From assembly GCF_014649915.1 (NCBI RefSeq), contig NZ_BMTY01000021.1, positions 1 to 64,000 on the forward strand: a stretch of 64,000 nucleotides of DNA. Direction: 5' to 3'. The notes below the pieces were generated by a model. The model made no database searches. It worked only from the letters and a program-made list of their open reading frames with translations, and was not told the DNA's origin. Shown piece by piece: positions 35,585-45,325 of the stretch; within the stretch, counting starts at the first letter, position 1, and each line of letters starts with the position of its first letter. A program made the position numbers and the translations under genes. Source of the stretch: Streptomyces toxytricini. Its GTDB lineage: Bacteria > Actinomycetota > Actinomycetes > Streptomycetales > Streptomycetaceae.

Positions 35585-36517
35585 ATGGCTTTCGAACCGC
35601 CGCAGCGGCTCGTACGGGCGCTCGGCGAGACGCCGGACGGGGACGGAAGCACGGCCGACTGGCTGGAGCGGCTCCCCCGGCTGGCCGAGGCGGCACTGGA
35701 CCGGCGTGCGGTACGCGCCCAGCGGGTCCAGGCCCCCGGCGGGCGCAGCAGCCTGGTGGTGCTGGTGCAGTACGAGGACGGCACGCCGGCCGTGCTGAAG
35801 CTGGCTCCCCCGCAGGCGCGGCCCGACCGCGAGCTGGCCGCGCTCGCCCACTGGGGCGGCTTCGGGGCCGTGCGGGTCCTCGACACCCGCCACCACGGCG
35901 AGGACGGGGCGCTGCTGCTGGAACGGCTGCAGCCGGAAGTGTCCCTGCGCTCCCTGCCCGAGGCGAAGGCGCTGCTGGAGGCCTGCGGGACGCTGCGGCG
36001 GCTGTGGGTGAAGCCGCCCGACGGGCACCCCTTCGAAACGGTGGCCGAGCGGACGTCCCGGCAGGCGGGGGCGCTGCGCGCGGCCGCGGAGGAGGGCGGC
36101 GCGGGGGCGGGAGCGGACTCCGCGGCCCTGGTGGAGGCGGCGCTCGCGGCCCGGGAGGAGCTGACGGCCGCACCGGCCGAGGAACAGCTGCTCCTGCACG
36201 GCAACTTCCGTCAGGGCAAGGTGCTGGCCGGCGACCGCGCGCCGTGGCTGGCCGTGGGCCCGGAGCCGGTGGTCGGCGAGCGCGCCTACGACCTGGCGCG
36301 GCTGGTCCGGGACCGGCCGGAGGACCAGGTCGCCTCGTCGGCGGGGGCGGCGGGCGCCCGGCGCAGGGTGAACAAGCTGGCCGACAGCCTGGAGGTGGAC
36401 CGGGACCGGCTGCGCGGCTGGACCCTCTTCCGGGCGGTCGAGTCGGGCACCCGCGCCCTGGCTGCGGGACGCCGGCGCGATGCGGAGCTGCTGCTGGAGT
36501 TCGCCACCTGGCTTTAG
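35585..36517 (+). CDS. Aminoglycoside-phosphotransferase-like protein with replaced catalytic residues
   Basis: A 310-residue protein resembling the aminoglycoside/hydroxyurea phosphotransferase fold (PF04655-like). The lobe lysine is kept in AVLKLAPP (about 70). The catalytic loop reads HGNFRQGKVL where kinases have HGD...N, and the following WLAVGPEPVVGERAYDLARL replaces the metal-binding DP. So the catalytic Asp is Asn, the loop Asn is Lys and the DFG-like Asp is Gly. It may be an inactive pseudokinase. The ATG at 35585 follows AAGGGGAACACGCACGC. It continues the lipoprotein-ferritin gene group. Confidence 0.8.
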   Translation: MAFEPPQRLVRALGETPDGDGSTADWLERLPRLAEAALDRRAVRAQRVQAPGGRSSLVVLVQYEDGTPAVLKLAPPQARPDRELAALAHWGGFGAVRVLDTRHHGEDGALLLERLQPEVSLRSLPEAKALLEACGTLRRLWVKPPDGHPFETVAERTSRQAGALRAAAEEGGAGAGADSAALVEAALAAREELTAAPAEEQLLLHGNFRQGKVLAGDRAPWLAVGPEPVVGERAYDLARLVRDRPEDQVASSAGAAGARRRVNKLADSLEVDRDRLRGWTLFRAVESGTRALAAGRRRDAELLLEFATWL

Positions 36518-36524
36518 GGCATAC

Positions 36525-36571
36525 CGGTACATAAAAGGATGTACCGATGTCCTGACGTACCGATGTACGGA
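36525..36571. promoter_or_regulatory. Palindromic repeats upstream of the SPFH gene
   Basis: CGGTACAT (36525-36532) and ATGTACCG (36539-36546) form an 8-base inverted repeat with a six-base spacer. The word GTACCGATGT occurs at 36541-36550 and again at 36557-36566, and the second copy is part of a CGTAC-CGAT-GTACG palindrome. It lies in the 85 bases before the SPFH gene, a good operator position; the regulator is unknown. Confidence 0.45.
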
Positions 36572-36602
36572 TCTGCCACGGGCAGCCCGCAGGGAGGCCG
36601 CC

Positions 36603-37655
36603 ATGTTCCAGGAACTGCTGACCGCGGCGATCGCGGCGGGCGCATGCCTCGCGGTCGCCGCCGCCTCCGCCGCCCGCGTCGTCAGGCAGTACGAACGCGG
36701 TGTCGTACTCCGCTTCGGCCGCCTGCGGGAGGGCGTGCGACAGCCCGGATTCACCATGGTCATCCCGGTGGTGGACCGGCTCCACAAGGTCAACATGCAG
36801 ATCGTGACGATGCCCGTGCCCGCGCAGGAAGGCATCACCAGGGACAACGTCACGGTCCGCGTCGACGCCGTCGTCTACTTCAAGGTCGTCGACCCGGCGA
36901 GCGCGATCATCGAGGTCGAGGACTACCGCTTCGCCGTCTCCCAGATGGCCCAGACCTCACTCCGCTCCATCATCGGCAAGTCCGACCTCGACGACCTCCT
37001 CTCCAACCGGGAGAAGCTCAACGAGGGCCTGGAGCTGATGATCGACAGCCCGGCGGTGGGCTGGGGCGTCCAGATCGACCGCGTCGAGATCAAGGACGTG
37101 TCCCTCCCCGAGACGATGAAGCGCTCGATGGCCCGCCAGGCCGAAGCCGACCGCGAGCGCCGCGCACGCGTCATCAACGCGGACGCGGAACTCCAGGCCT
37201 CCCGCAAACTCGCCGAAGCGGCCGCCGTCATGTCGGACCAGCCGGCGGCCCTGCAACTCCGCCTCCTCCAGACGGTTGTGGCGGTGGCGGCGGAGAAGAA
37301 CTCCACCCTGGTCCTCCCGTTCCCGGTGGAGCTCCTCCGCTTCCTGGAACGCGCGACCCCGGACGCCCCACCGCAGCCCGCACCGGCGGAGGGGACGCAC
37401 CCGGAGCCCGAGCCGCCACCCGCACCCCCGACCCCGACGGCGGAAGCCACCCCACCGCTCGAACCGCCCACACGCGCACCGCGCGCAGTGGAACCGGCCG
37501 GAACACCGGCACACCCCGACCGGGCTCTCGAAGCCCCGGCACAAGCACCGCAGCCCGAAGAGAACGGCGCCTCCCCCCGCCCCGAAACCACCGAGCAACC
37601 CCCACCGGGACCGCCCCCACAGGTGAACGGCTCACCCCCGCACCCCGCAGACTGA
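36603..37655 (+). CDS. Stomatin-like SPFH/band 7 protein
   Basis: A 350-residue protein. One N-terminal membrane helix (about 5-24) is followed by the SPFH domain (VVRQYERGVVLRFGRLRE to about residue 190) and a coiled-coil-like charged segment (RQAEADRERRARVINADAELQASRK). The C-terminal ~100 residues are Pro/Ala/Glu-rich and longer than usual. The family scaffolds membrane microdomains and often works with NfeD or proteases, neither of which is adjacent here. The ATG follows CAGGGAGG. Palindromic repeats precede it. Confidence 0.9.
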   Translation: MFQELLTAAIAAGACLAVAAASAARVVRQYERGVVLRFGRLREGVRQPGFTMVIPVVDRLHKVNMQIVTMPVPAQEGITRDNVTVRVDAVVYFKVVDPASAIIEVEDYRFAVSQMAQTSLRSIIGKSDLDDLLSNREKLNEGLELMIDSPAVGWGVQIDRVEIKDVSLPETMKRSMARQAEADRERRARVINADAELQASRKLAEAAAVMSDQPAALQLRLLQTVVAVAAEKNSTLVLPFPVELLRFLERATPDAPPQPAPAEGTHPEPEPPPAPPTPTAEATPPLEPPTRAPRAVEPAGTPAHPDRALEAPAQAPQPEENGASPRPETTEQPPPGPPPQVNGSPPHPAD

Positions 37656-37804
37656 CCGCATGACGAAGTCCCGGCGAGCGCAGCCCTCCTGACGGCGAGG
37701 CGGCAACGCACGCGGAACCGCACCCGCACGAAGCCGCGGGGCGCACTCCGTCCACGCCGGGCGCCACAGTGCCGCGCAGCGGCACGCCCCGTCCACGCCG
37801 ACTG

Positions 37805-37877
37805 CCCCGGTGCCGCGCAGCGGCACGAATTCAGCCCCGCCGGCGATTGAGGCGCCGCGGGGCGCAGCCACGCGGAA
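37805..37877. repeat. Intergenic repeat unit, copy 1
   Basis: About 73 bases: CCCCGGTGCCGCGCAGCGGC..., then CCCCGCCGGCGATTGAGGCG..., then GGGGCGCAGCCACGCGGAA. It contains the palindrome GTGCCGCGCAGCGGCAC (37810-37826). Copy 2 at 37924-37994 is almost identical. Confidence 0.85.
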
Positions 37878-37923
37878 ACCACACCACCGCCCGCGCGCAG
37901 CACCAGGCCGCCGCCCCACCCGG

Positions 37924-37994
37924 CCCCGGTGCCGCGCAGCGGCACACCCAGCCCCGCCGGCGATTGAGGCGCCGCGGGGCGCAGCCACGCGGAA
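37924..37994. repeat. Intergenic repeat unit, copy 2
   Basis: About 71 bases, nearly identical to copy 1 except for the few bases between the palindrome (37929-37945) and CCCCGCCGGCGATTGAGGCG. A third, partial copy carrying only GTGCCGCGCAGCGGCAC is at 37769-37785. Similar elements recur between genes in Streptomyces genomes. Confidence 0.85.
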
Positions 37995-38030
37995 CCCGTG
38001 GCCGCCCCGGCCGCCCCGCAGGGGACGGGG

Positions 38031-39740
38031 TCAGGGCGTCAGGCGGGTCAGGGCCTCCGCGAGGGGGAGTTCCTCGCGGGTGCCCGTGGCCCGGTGCTGG
38101 AGTTCGACCACGGACTCCCCGGCCCGGCGCCCCGCCACCAGGATCCACGGCACGCCGATCAGCTCCGCGTCGGTCAGCTTGACCCCCGGCGAGAGCCCGG
38201 CCCGGTCGTCCAGCAGGACCCGCCGCCCGGCGGCGGCCAGCGCCTCCGCGGCCTGTTCGGCGAGCGCGAGCTGCACGGCCTTGCCGGCCGCGACGACGTG
38301 CACGTCGGCGGGGGCGACTTCCTCCGGCCAGGACAGGCCCCGCTCGTCGGCGGTCTGCTCGGCGAGGGCGGCGACCGCGCGCGAGACGCCGATGCCGTAG
38401 CTGCCCATGGTGACCCGCACCGGCTTGCCCTCGCGCCCCAGCACGTCGAGCCCGAAGGCGTCGGCGTACTTGCGGCCGAGCTGGAAGATGTGGCCGACCT
38501 CGATCGCGCGGTCGAGCCGCAGTCCGGCCCCGCAGTGCGGGCAGGGGTCGCCGGGTTCCACGACGGCGACGTCGAGGTGGCGGTCGACCTGGAAGTCGCG
38601 GCCGCAGACCACGTTCCGGGCGTGCGTGTCGGGCTTGTTCGCGCCGGTCACCCAGGCCGTGCCGGGTGCGACCCGCGGGTCGGCGAGGTAGCGGACCTTG
38701 CCGAGGCCCTGCGGGCCGACGTACCCGCGCACCAGGTCGGGCCGGTCGGCGAAGTCCTCGGCGGTGACGAGTTCGACAACGGCGGGCGCGAGGTGCTCGG
38801 CCAGCTTGCCGAGGTCGACTTCCCGGTCGCCGGGCACGCCGACCGCGGTGATCTCGCCGTCCACCTTGACGAGGAGGTTCTTCAGCGTCGCGGACGCCGG
38901 CACGCCCAGGTGGGCGGCGAGCGTCTCGATGGTGGGGGTGTCGGGGGTGGGGATCTCCTCCAGCGGCGGGTGGTCCGCGGCCGCCCCCGCCCCCTCCCCT
39001 GTCAGGGGGAACGTCACCGCCTCGGTGTTCGCCGCGTACCCGCAGCCCGGGCAGTCGGCGAACGTGTCCTCGCCGGCGGCCGCGGGTGCGAGGAACTCCT
39101 CGGACGCGGAGCCGCCCATCGCCCCGGACACCGCCGAGACGATCCGGTGGTCGAGCCCCAGCCGGGTGAAGATCCGCTGGTAGGCGGCCCTGTGCAGGGC
39201 GTACGACTCGGCGAGTCCCGCGTCGTCGACGTCGAACGAGTACGAGTCCTTCATCTGGAACTCGCGCCCGCGCAGCACGCCGGAGCGGGGCCGGGCCTCG
39301 TCGCGGTACTTCGTCTGGATCTGGTAGAGGATGACCGGCAGGTCCTTGTAGGAGGTGCACTGGTCCTTCACCACGAGGGTGAAGATCTCCTCGTGGGTGG
39401 GCCCGAGGAGGTAGTCGGCGCCCTTGCGGTCCTTGAGCCGGAAGAGCAGGTCGCCGTACTCCGACCAGCGTCCGCTGGTCTCGTACGGCTCCCTCGGCAG
39501 CAGCGCGGGCAGCAGCACTTCCTGGCCGCCGATGGCGTCCATCTCCTCGCGGACGATGCGCGAGACGTTCTCCAGGACCCGCTTGCCGAGCGGCAGCCAC
39601 GTCCACACGCCGGCGGAGCTGCGGCGGACGTATCCGGCGCGGACGAGGAGGCGGTGGCTGAGGGTTTCGGCGTCGGCCGGGTCCTCGCGGAGGGTCCGCG
39701 CCATCAGCCGGGACATGCGCTGCACGTGTTGCGTTGCCAT
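38031..39740 (-). CDS. proS: Prolyl-tRNA synthetase
   Basis: Charges tRNA-Pro, class IIa enzyme with editing (INS) domain, 569 residues. Class II motifs are visible (motif 2 region YRDEARPRSGVLRGREFQMKD, and GPTHEEIFTLVV), and the bacterial-type editing insertion lies between about residues 215 and 380. The anticodon-binding domain ends ALTRLTP. The ATG at 39740 gives MATQHVQRMSRL. It is monocistronic-looking, with a repeat-rich region downstream. Confidence 0.96.
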   Translation of the reverse strand: MATQHVQRMSRLMARTLREDPADAETLSHRLLVRAGYVRRSSAGVWTWLPLGKRVLENVSRIVREEMDAIGGQEVLLPALLPREPYETSGRWSEYGDLLFRLKDRKGADYLLGPTHEEIFTLVVKDQCTSYKDLPVILYQIQTKYRDEARPRSGVLRGREFQMKDSYSFDVDDAGLAESYALHRAAYQRIFTRLGLDHRIVSAVSGAMGGSASEEFLAPAAAGEDTFADCPGCGYAANTEAVTFPLTGEGAGAAADHPPLEEIPTPDTPTIETLAAHLGVPASATLKNLLVKVDGEITAVGVPGDREVDLGKLAEHLAPAVVELVTAEDFADRPDLVRGYVGPQGLGKVRYLADPRVAPGTAWVTGANKPDTHARNVVCGRDFQVDRHLDVAVVEPGDPCPHCGAGLRLDRAIEVGHIFQLGRKYADAFGLDVLGREGKPVRVTMGSYGIGVSRAVAALAEQTADERGLSWPEEVAPADVHVVAAGKAVQLALAEQAAEALAAAGRRVLLDDRAGLSPGVKLTDAELIGVPWILVAGRRAGESVVELQHRATGTREELPLAEALTRLTP

Positions 39741-39782
39741 GCGGCGAGGCTACCGGGCGGCGGCCGGGCGGCCGAAGGGATT

Positions 39783-40355
39783 TCAGGGCCGCAGCAGCGG
39801 CAGGGGGGCGCCCATGACGGCGTAGGGGAGGCTCGCGCTCGGGAAGTGGACCTGGCGTGCGAGGTCGGTGTAGCCGAGGGAGCGGTAGAGCCGGCGGGCG
39901 GGGCTCTCGGCGTCGATGGCGGAGAGGATCGAGCGGGGCTCGGCGGCGCTGTCGGTGATGCGGGTGATGAGGGCGCGGCCGACGCCGCGGCCCTGGAATC
40001 CGGGGTGGACGTGCAGCTCGGTGATGACGAAGGAGCCGTCGAGCCAGCCGTCGCGGCCCTCGGCGCGCAGGTAGGGCTCGACGATGGAGGACCACCAGTA
40101 GGAGCGGTCGTTCGGCATGCCGTAGACGAACGCGGCGAGCGCCCCGTCGTCGGTGTAGGCGCCGAGGGCGCGGGCGCCGGGGCAGGTCATGTGGCGCTGG
40201 ACGATGTACCGGCGGATGCCGACCTCCTCCTCGCTGAGGCCGAAGGCCACCGCCTGCACGCGCAGGGCCTCGTCCACGCGGGCGGCGAGGTCGAGGGGGC
40301 CGATGGTCAGGCCGGCGGGCCGGGCGGGGCCGTCGCCCGCGGGGGTAGGCAGCAT
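39783..40355 (-). CDS. GNAT-family N-acetyltransferase
   Basis: A 190-residue acetyltransferase. The acetyl-CoA motif is LHVHPGFQGRGVGRALI (about residues 112-128), with a Pro-rich N terminus before the fold (LTIGPLDLAARVDEALRVQ). Substrate is unknown. It lies between a second GNAT gene upstream and proS downstream, all on the minus strand. Confidence 0.85.
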   Translation of the reverse strand: MLPTPAGDGPARPAGLTIGPLDLAARVDEALRVQAVAFGLSEEEVGIRRYIVQRHMTCPGARALGAYTDDGALAAFVYGMPNDRSYWWSSIVEPYLRAEGRDGWLDGSFVITELHVHPGFQGRGVGRALITRITDSAAEPRSILSAIDAESPARRLYRSLGYTDLARQVHFPSASLPYAVMGAPLPLLRP

Positions 40356-40401
40356 GCGGTGACCTTACTCGGCGGTCGCGGCGGGCCGGTACGACCGGGA
40401 G

Positions 40402-41247
40402 CTAGAACAGGACGCTCATGAACGCGCCGACCTCGCGGAAGCCGACGCGGCGGTAGGCGGCGCGGGCCGCGGTGTTGTAGTCGTTGACGTACAGGCTGAC
40501 CACGGGGGCGACGTCGCGCAGCGCGTACGCGACGACGGCGGCCATGCCCGTCTCGGAGTGTCCTCGGCCGCGGAATTCGGGGGCGACCCAGACGCCCTGG
40601 ATCTGGCAGGCGGCGGGGGTGGCGGCGCCGATCTCGGCCTTGAAGACGACCTTGCCGTCCTCGATGCGGGCGAAGGAGCGGCCGGATCCGACGAGCTCGG
40701 CGACGCGGGCCTGGTAGAGGAGGCCGCCGTCCCCGGCGAGCGGGGAGACGCCGACCTCTTCGGTGAACATGGCGACGCAGGCGGGCATGATCAGGTCCAT
40801 CTCGTCCTTGCGGATGCGGCGGACGAGCGGGTCGGGGCGGACGTCGGCGGAGGGCTGCTCGGTGACCATGAGCGGCTGGTGGGCGCGGACCTCGCGGGCG
40901 GGTCCCCAGGCGGGTTCGAGGAGCCGCCACAGCAGTGACGTGGCTTCGGCGGGGCCGACGATGGAGGAGCAGCGGCGGCCGGTGCGGCGGGCGCGGTCGG
41001 CGAAGGCGCGGACGGCGTCCGGCCCGGCGCAGACGGGGACGAGGTTGGCTCCGGCGTAGCAGAGGGAGCGGAGCTGCCCGTCGGTGTAGTAGCCCCACAT
41101 CTCGCCGCCGAGGCGCCAGGGGTCGAGGCCGGCGACCTGGACGCGGGAGGTGACGAAGGCGTTCTCGACCGGCTCGCGTCCGAGGACGGCGAGGGCGGCG
41201 TCGAGGTCGCCGGGCCCAAGGACCCGGGTGGTGGTCTGCGTCAACAC
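40402..41247 (-). CDS. DUF4081 GNAT-family acetyltransferase
   Basis: A 281-residue protein with an N-terminal DUF4081-like domain (VLGPGDLDAALAVLGREPVENAFV) and a C-terminal GNAT fold carrying VAPEFRGRGHSETGMAAVV. This type is commonly encoded just after ispG in Streptomyces, as here. The start is GTG at 41247, with GAGG six bases upstream. Substrate is unknown. A strong hairpin separates it from ispG. Confidence 0.85.
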   Translation of the reverse strand: MLTQTTTRVLGPGDLDAALAVLGREPVENAFVTSRVQVAGLDPWRLGGEMWGYYTDGQLRSLCYAGANLVPVCAGPDAVRAFADRARRTGRRCSSIVGPAEATSLLWRLLEPAWGPAREVRAHQPLMVTEQPSADVRPDPLVRRIRKDEMDLIMPACVAMFTEEVGVSPLAGDGGLLYQARVAELVGSGRSFARIEDGKVVFKAEIGAATPAACQIQGVWVAPEFRGRGHSETGMAAVVAYALRDVAPVVSLYVNDYNTAARAAYRRVGFREVGAFMSVLF

Positions 41248-41334
41248 TGGGGCCTCACATGCAGGGCTGCTGATCTCCGAACTGTACCCGCCGCGGGTCG
41301 GGGCCGCCTGGTCCGGCCGGGTGCCGGAATGCCG

Positions 41335-41369
41335 CCGGCCCCGTCCGCGAGCTGCGGGGACGGGGCCGG
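41335..41369 (-). terminator. Hairpin after ispG
   Basis: Perfect 12-base arms (41335-41346 and 41358-41369) with an 11-base loop, about 30 bases downstream of the ispG stop. Confidence 0.7.
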
Positions 41370-41399
41370 GGCCGGATGCCGGGGGGGTGTTGCCGGTGG

Positions 41400-42557
<1,158 letters not shown>

Positions 42558-42675
42558 CTGCTGTGCAACCCCAAGGTGTGGATCGAGGTCCCGAGATCGG
42601 CGGGCTCCGGTCTTCGAGATTACGCCAACGAGGCGGCGGCCCCCGCATCCGAGGGCCGCAGACACCCGAACGCGG

Positions 42676-42704
42676 GGAGCCGGGCACTGTTCGTACCCGG
42701 CTCC
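42676..42704 (-). terminator. Hairpin after the site-2 protease gene
   Basis: Nine-base arms GGAGCCGGG and CCCGGCTCC (42676-42684 and 42696-42704) around an 11-base loop, 50 bases after the stop. Confidence 0.6.
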
Positions 42705-42753
42705 TCACGCTCGGCGTCCGTACGCGCGTGCGTCCGTACGCGGTGCGTGCGGG

Positions 42754-44055
42754 TCAGGTGATGCGGATGGGATTCACGACGTCGGCGACGAGCACCAGCA
42801 GCGTGAAACAGACGAAGACACCGGCGACGACGTACGCGGCGGGCATCAGCTTCGCCACGTCGAAGGGGCCGGGGTCGGGGCGGCGGAAGAGGCGGGCCAC
42901 GTTCCGCCGGAGGGACTCCCACAGGGCTCCGGCGATGTGCCCGCCGTCGAGCGGGAGCAGCGGGAGCATGTTGAACAGGAAGAGCGAGAGGTTGAAGTAG
43001 CCGACGAGGCCGAGGAAGAAGACCAGCCGCTGCTCGGCGGGGATGTCGAGGGTGGCGATCTCGCCGCTGATGCGGGCGGCGCCGACGATGCCCATCGGGG
43101 AGTCGGCCTCGCGCTCGCCGCCGTCGAAGGCGGCGTTCCACAGGGCCGGGATCTTGCTGGGCAGGGCGAGCAGGCCGTCGACGCTGCGGGCGACCTCCTG
43201 GCCCATGTGCTCGACGGACTCGCCGAAGCCGAGGGCCGCGGTCTCGTTCTTCGGGCTGAAGCCGAGCCAGCCGGCGGTGACGTACTGGCCCTTGACGTAG
43301 CCGCCGTGGCCGTCGGTCTTCGCGACCTTGTTCTCGATGAGGGTGACGGGCAGCGTCAGGCGCTGTCCGGCCCGCTCGACGGTGACGGTGGCGGGGCCGA
43401 TGGTGTCGCGGATGCGCTGCTGCAGGACCGCCCAGTCGGAGACGGCGCGGCCGTTGAATGCGACGATCCGGTCCTCGGGGAGCAGGCCGGCGGCCTTCGC
43501 GGGGGCGACCGGGTCGCCCTCCTTGCAGACGTCCCGCCTCTCGCTCTGCTGGATGACGCAGGGCGAGACGGAGGCGACCTCGGTGGTCGTGCGGTTGATC
43601 CCGAAGGTCATCCAGACGCCGAAGAAGACCGCGAGCGCGAGCACGAGGTTCATGAACGGCCCGGCGAACATGACGATCACGCGCTTCCACGGCTTGCGCG
43701 TGTAGAAGAGCCGCGTCTCGTCGCCGGGCTGGAGCTCCTCGTAGGCGGCGGAGCGGGCGTCCTCGATCATCGAGCGGACCGGCGAGGTCGAGCGGGAGCT
43801 GACCTTGCCGTCCTCCCCCGGCGGGAACATCCCGATCATGCGGATGTATCCGCCCATCGGGATGGCCTTGATGCCGTACTCCGTCTCGCCCTTGTGCCGG
43901 GACCAGATGGTCGGCCCGAAGCCGACCATGTACTGGGGCACGCGGATGCCGAAGAGCTTGGCCGTGGAGAGGTGGCCGAGCTCGTGCCAGGCGATGGAGA
44001 CGAGCAGCCCGACCACGAAGATGAGTATGCCGAGCACCGTCATGAGTGCTGTCAT
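42754..44055 (-). CDS. Site-2 protease, M50 family (RseP-like)
   Basis: Intramembrane zinc metalloprotease, 433 residues. The HExxH motif HELGH is at residues 24-28 in the first helix, a PDZ domain follows (about 180-270; DRIVAFNGRAVSDW), and LPLDGGH supplies the third zinc ligand near residue 365. Membrane helices flank these. The ATG at 44055 overlaps the dxr stop (ATGA). The dxr-rseP-ispG order is widespread. In actinobacteria such proteases cleave anti-sigma or cell-division factors; the target here is unknown. Confidence 0.92.
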   Translation of the reverse strand: MTALMTVLGILIFVVGLLVSIAWHELGHLSTAKLFGIRVPQYMVGFGPTIWSRHKGETEYGIKAIPMGGYIRMIGMFPPGEDGKVSSRSTSPVRSMIEDARSAAYEELQPGDETRLFYTRKPWKRVIVMFAGPFMNLVLALAVFFGVWMTFGINRTTTEVASVSPCVIQQSERRDVCKEGDPVAPAKAAGLLPEDRIVAFNGRAVSDWAVLQQRIRDTIGPATVTVERAGQRLTLPVTLIENKVAKTDGHGGYVKGQYVTAGWLGFSPKNETAALGFGESVEHMGQEVARSVDGLLALPSKIPALWNAAFDGGEREADSPMGIVGAARISGEIATLDIPAEQRLVFFLGLVGYFNLSLFLFNMLPLLPLDGGHIAGALWESLRRNVARLFRRPDPGPFDVAKLMPAAYVVAGVFVCFTLLVLVADVVNPIRIT

Positions 44056-45305
44056 GCGCGCGCCTCCACGGCGGCTCCGGCCGCCATCTCCCGTGCCCGG
44101 GCCCTGGCCCAGGTCTCCGCTTCGAGGACGTCCGCGACGGTGAGGGAAGTTCCCGCGTCCGGCGTCCCGTGCTCATCGACCACGGCAGAGACCGTATCCA
44201 TGATTGCCGTGAACGGCAGCCGACCGGCCAGGAAGGCGTCCACGCACTCCTCGTTCGCCGCATTGAAGACGGCGGGTGCGGTGGAGCCCAGGGTGCCCAC
44301 GTGCCGGGCGAGGTCCACGGCGGGGAACGCCTCGGTGTCGAGCGGGAAGAACTCCCAGGTCGACGCCTTGGTCCAGTCGAAGGCGGGGGCGGCGTCGGGG
44401 ACGCGCTGCGGCCACCCGAGGCCGATCGCGATGGGGCCGCGCATGTCCGGCGGGGTGGCCTGGGCGAGGGTGGAGCCGTCGGAGAACTCCACCATCGAGT
44501 GGACGTAGGACTGCGGGTGGACGACGACCTCGATGCGGTCGAAGGGGATGTCGTAGAGCAGGTGCGCCTCGATGACCTCCAGCCCCTTGTTGACCAGGGT
44601 CGCCGAGTTGACGGTGATGACGGGACCCATCGCCCAGGTGGGGTGCGCGAGGGCGTCCTCGACGGTGACGGAGGCCAGCTCGGCGCGGGTGCGGCCGCGG
44701 AAGGGCCCCCCGGAGGCGGTGACGACGAGCTTGCGGACGTCGGCCCGGGTGCCGGCGGCGAGGGCCTGGAAGAGGGCCGCGTGCTCGGAGTCGACGGGGA
44801 TGATCTGGCCGGGCTGCGCGAGCTCCTTGACCAGCGGCCCGCCGACGATCAGCGACTCCTTGTTGGCCAGGGCGAGGGTGCGGCCCGCCCGGAGCGCGGC
44901 CAGGGTCGGCGCGAGGCCGATCGAGCCGGTGATGCCGTTGAGGACGGTGTGGCACTCGGAGGCGGCGAGCTCGGCTGCCGCGTCCGGTCCGGCGAGGATC
45001 TCGGGCAGCGGCTCGGACGCACCGTACTGCTCGGCCAGCGCCTCCTTCAGGGCCGGTACGGCGTCCTCCCGGGCCACGGCCACGGCCTTGGCGCGCAGCC
45101 GCCGGGCCTGCTCGGCCAGCAGCCCGGGGCGCCCGCCGGCGGCCGACAGCGCGGTCACCCGGAACCGGTCCGGGTTGCGCAGGGCGAGGTCGATGGCCTG
45201 GGTCCCGATGGACCCGGTGGAGCCGAGGATGACGATGTCCCGTCGGCCGTCCGCGGCGTCGAAGAGGAGGTGCGGATCGGCAAGGGGGGCTGGACTGTCG
45301 CTCAT
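44052..45305 (-). CDS. dxr: 1-deoxy-D-xylulose-5-phosphate reductoisomerase
   Basis: Second enzyme of the MEP pathway, NADPH-dependent, 417 residues. NADPH motif GSTGSIGTQ is at about residues 29-37; VDSEHAALFQ and KGLEVIEAHLLYDI are the metal and substrate motifs. Start at ATG 45305 gives MSDSPAPLADPHLL. Its stop overlaps the protease start (ATGA). Upstream, 20 bases away, is a hypothetical gene in the same direction. Confidence 0.96.
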   Translation of the reverse strand: MSDSPAPLADPHLLFDAADGRRDIVILGSTGSIGTQAIDLALRNPDRFRVTALSAAGGRPGLLAEQARRLRAKAVAVAREDAVPALKEALAEQYGASEPLPEILAGPDAAAELAASECHTVLNGITGSIGLAPTLAALRAGRTLALANKESLIVGGPLVKELAQPGQIIPVDSEHAALFQALAAGTRADVRKLVVTASGGPFRGRTRAELASVTVEDALAHPTWAMGPVITVNSATLVNKGLEVIEAHLLYDIPFDRIEVVVHPQSYVHSMVEFSDGSTLAQATPPDMRGPIAIGLGWPQRVPDAAPAFDWTKASTWEFFPLDTEAFPAVDLARHVGTLGSTAPAVFNAANEECVDAFLAGRLPFTAIMDTVSAVVDEHGTPDAGTSLTVADVLEAETWARARAREMAAGAAVEARA

Positions 45306-45325
45306 CCCCCCATTGTCGCGGCAAG

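Larger units (their letters stand above)
37656..38030. other. Repeat-filled intergenic region
   Basis: A 375-base non-coding stretch between the SPFH gene and proS. It is dominated by two copies of a ~72-base repeat plus a partial third copy (see the repeat entries). The proS stop is at its right end. No tRNA or small gene is supported. Confidence 0.75.

Noticed and set aside
37656..38030. tRNA or small RNA gene in the repeat-rich gap
   Set aside because: No cloverleaf or conserved T-loop was found; the structure is explained by the repeated palindromes.
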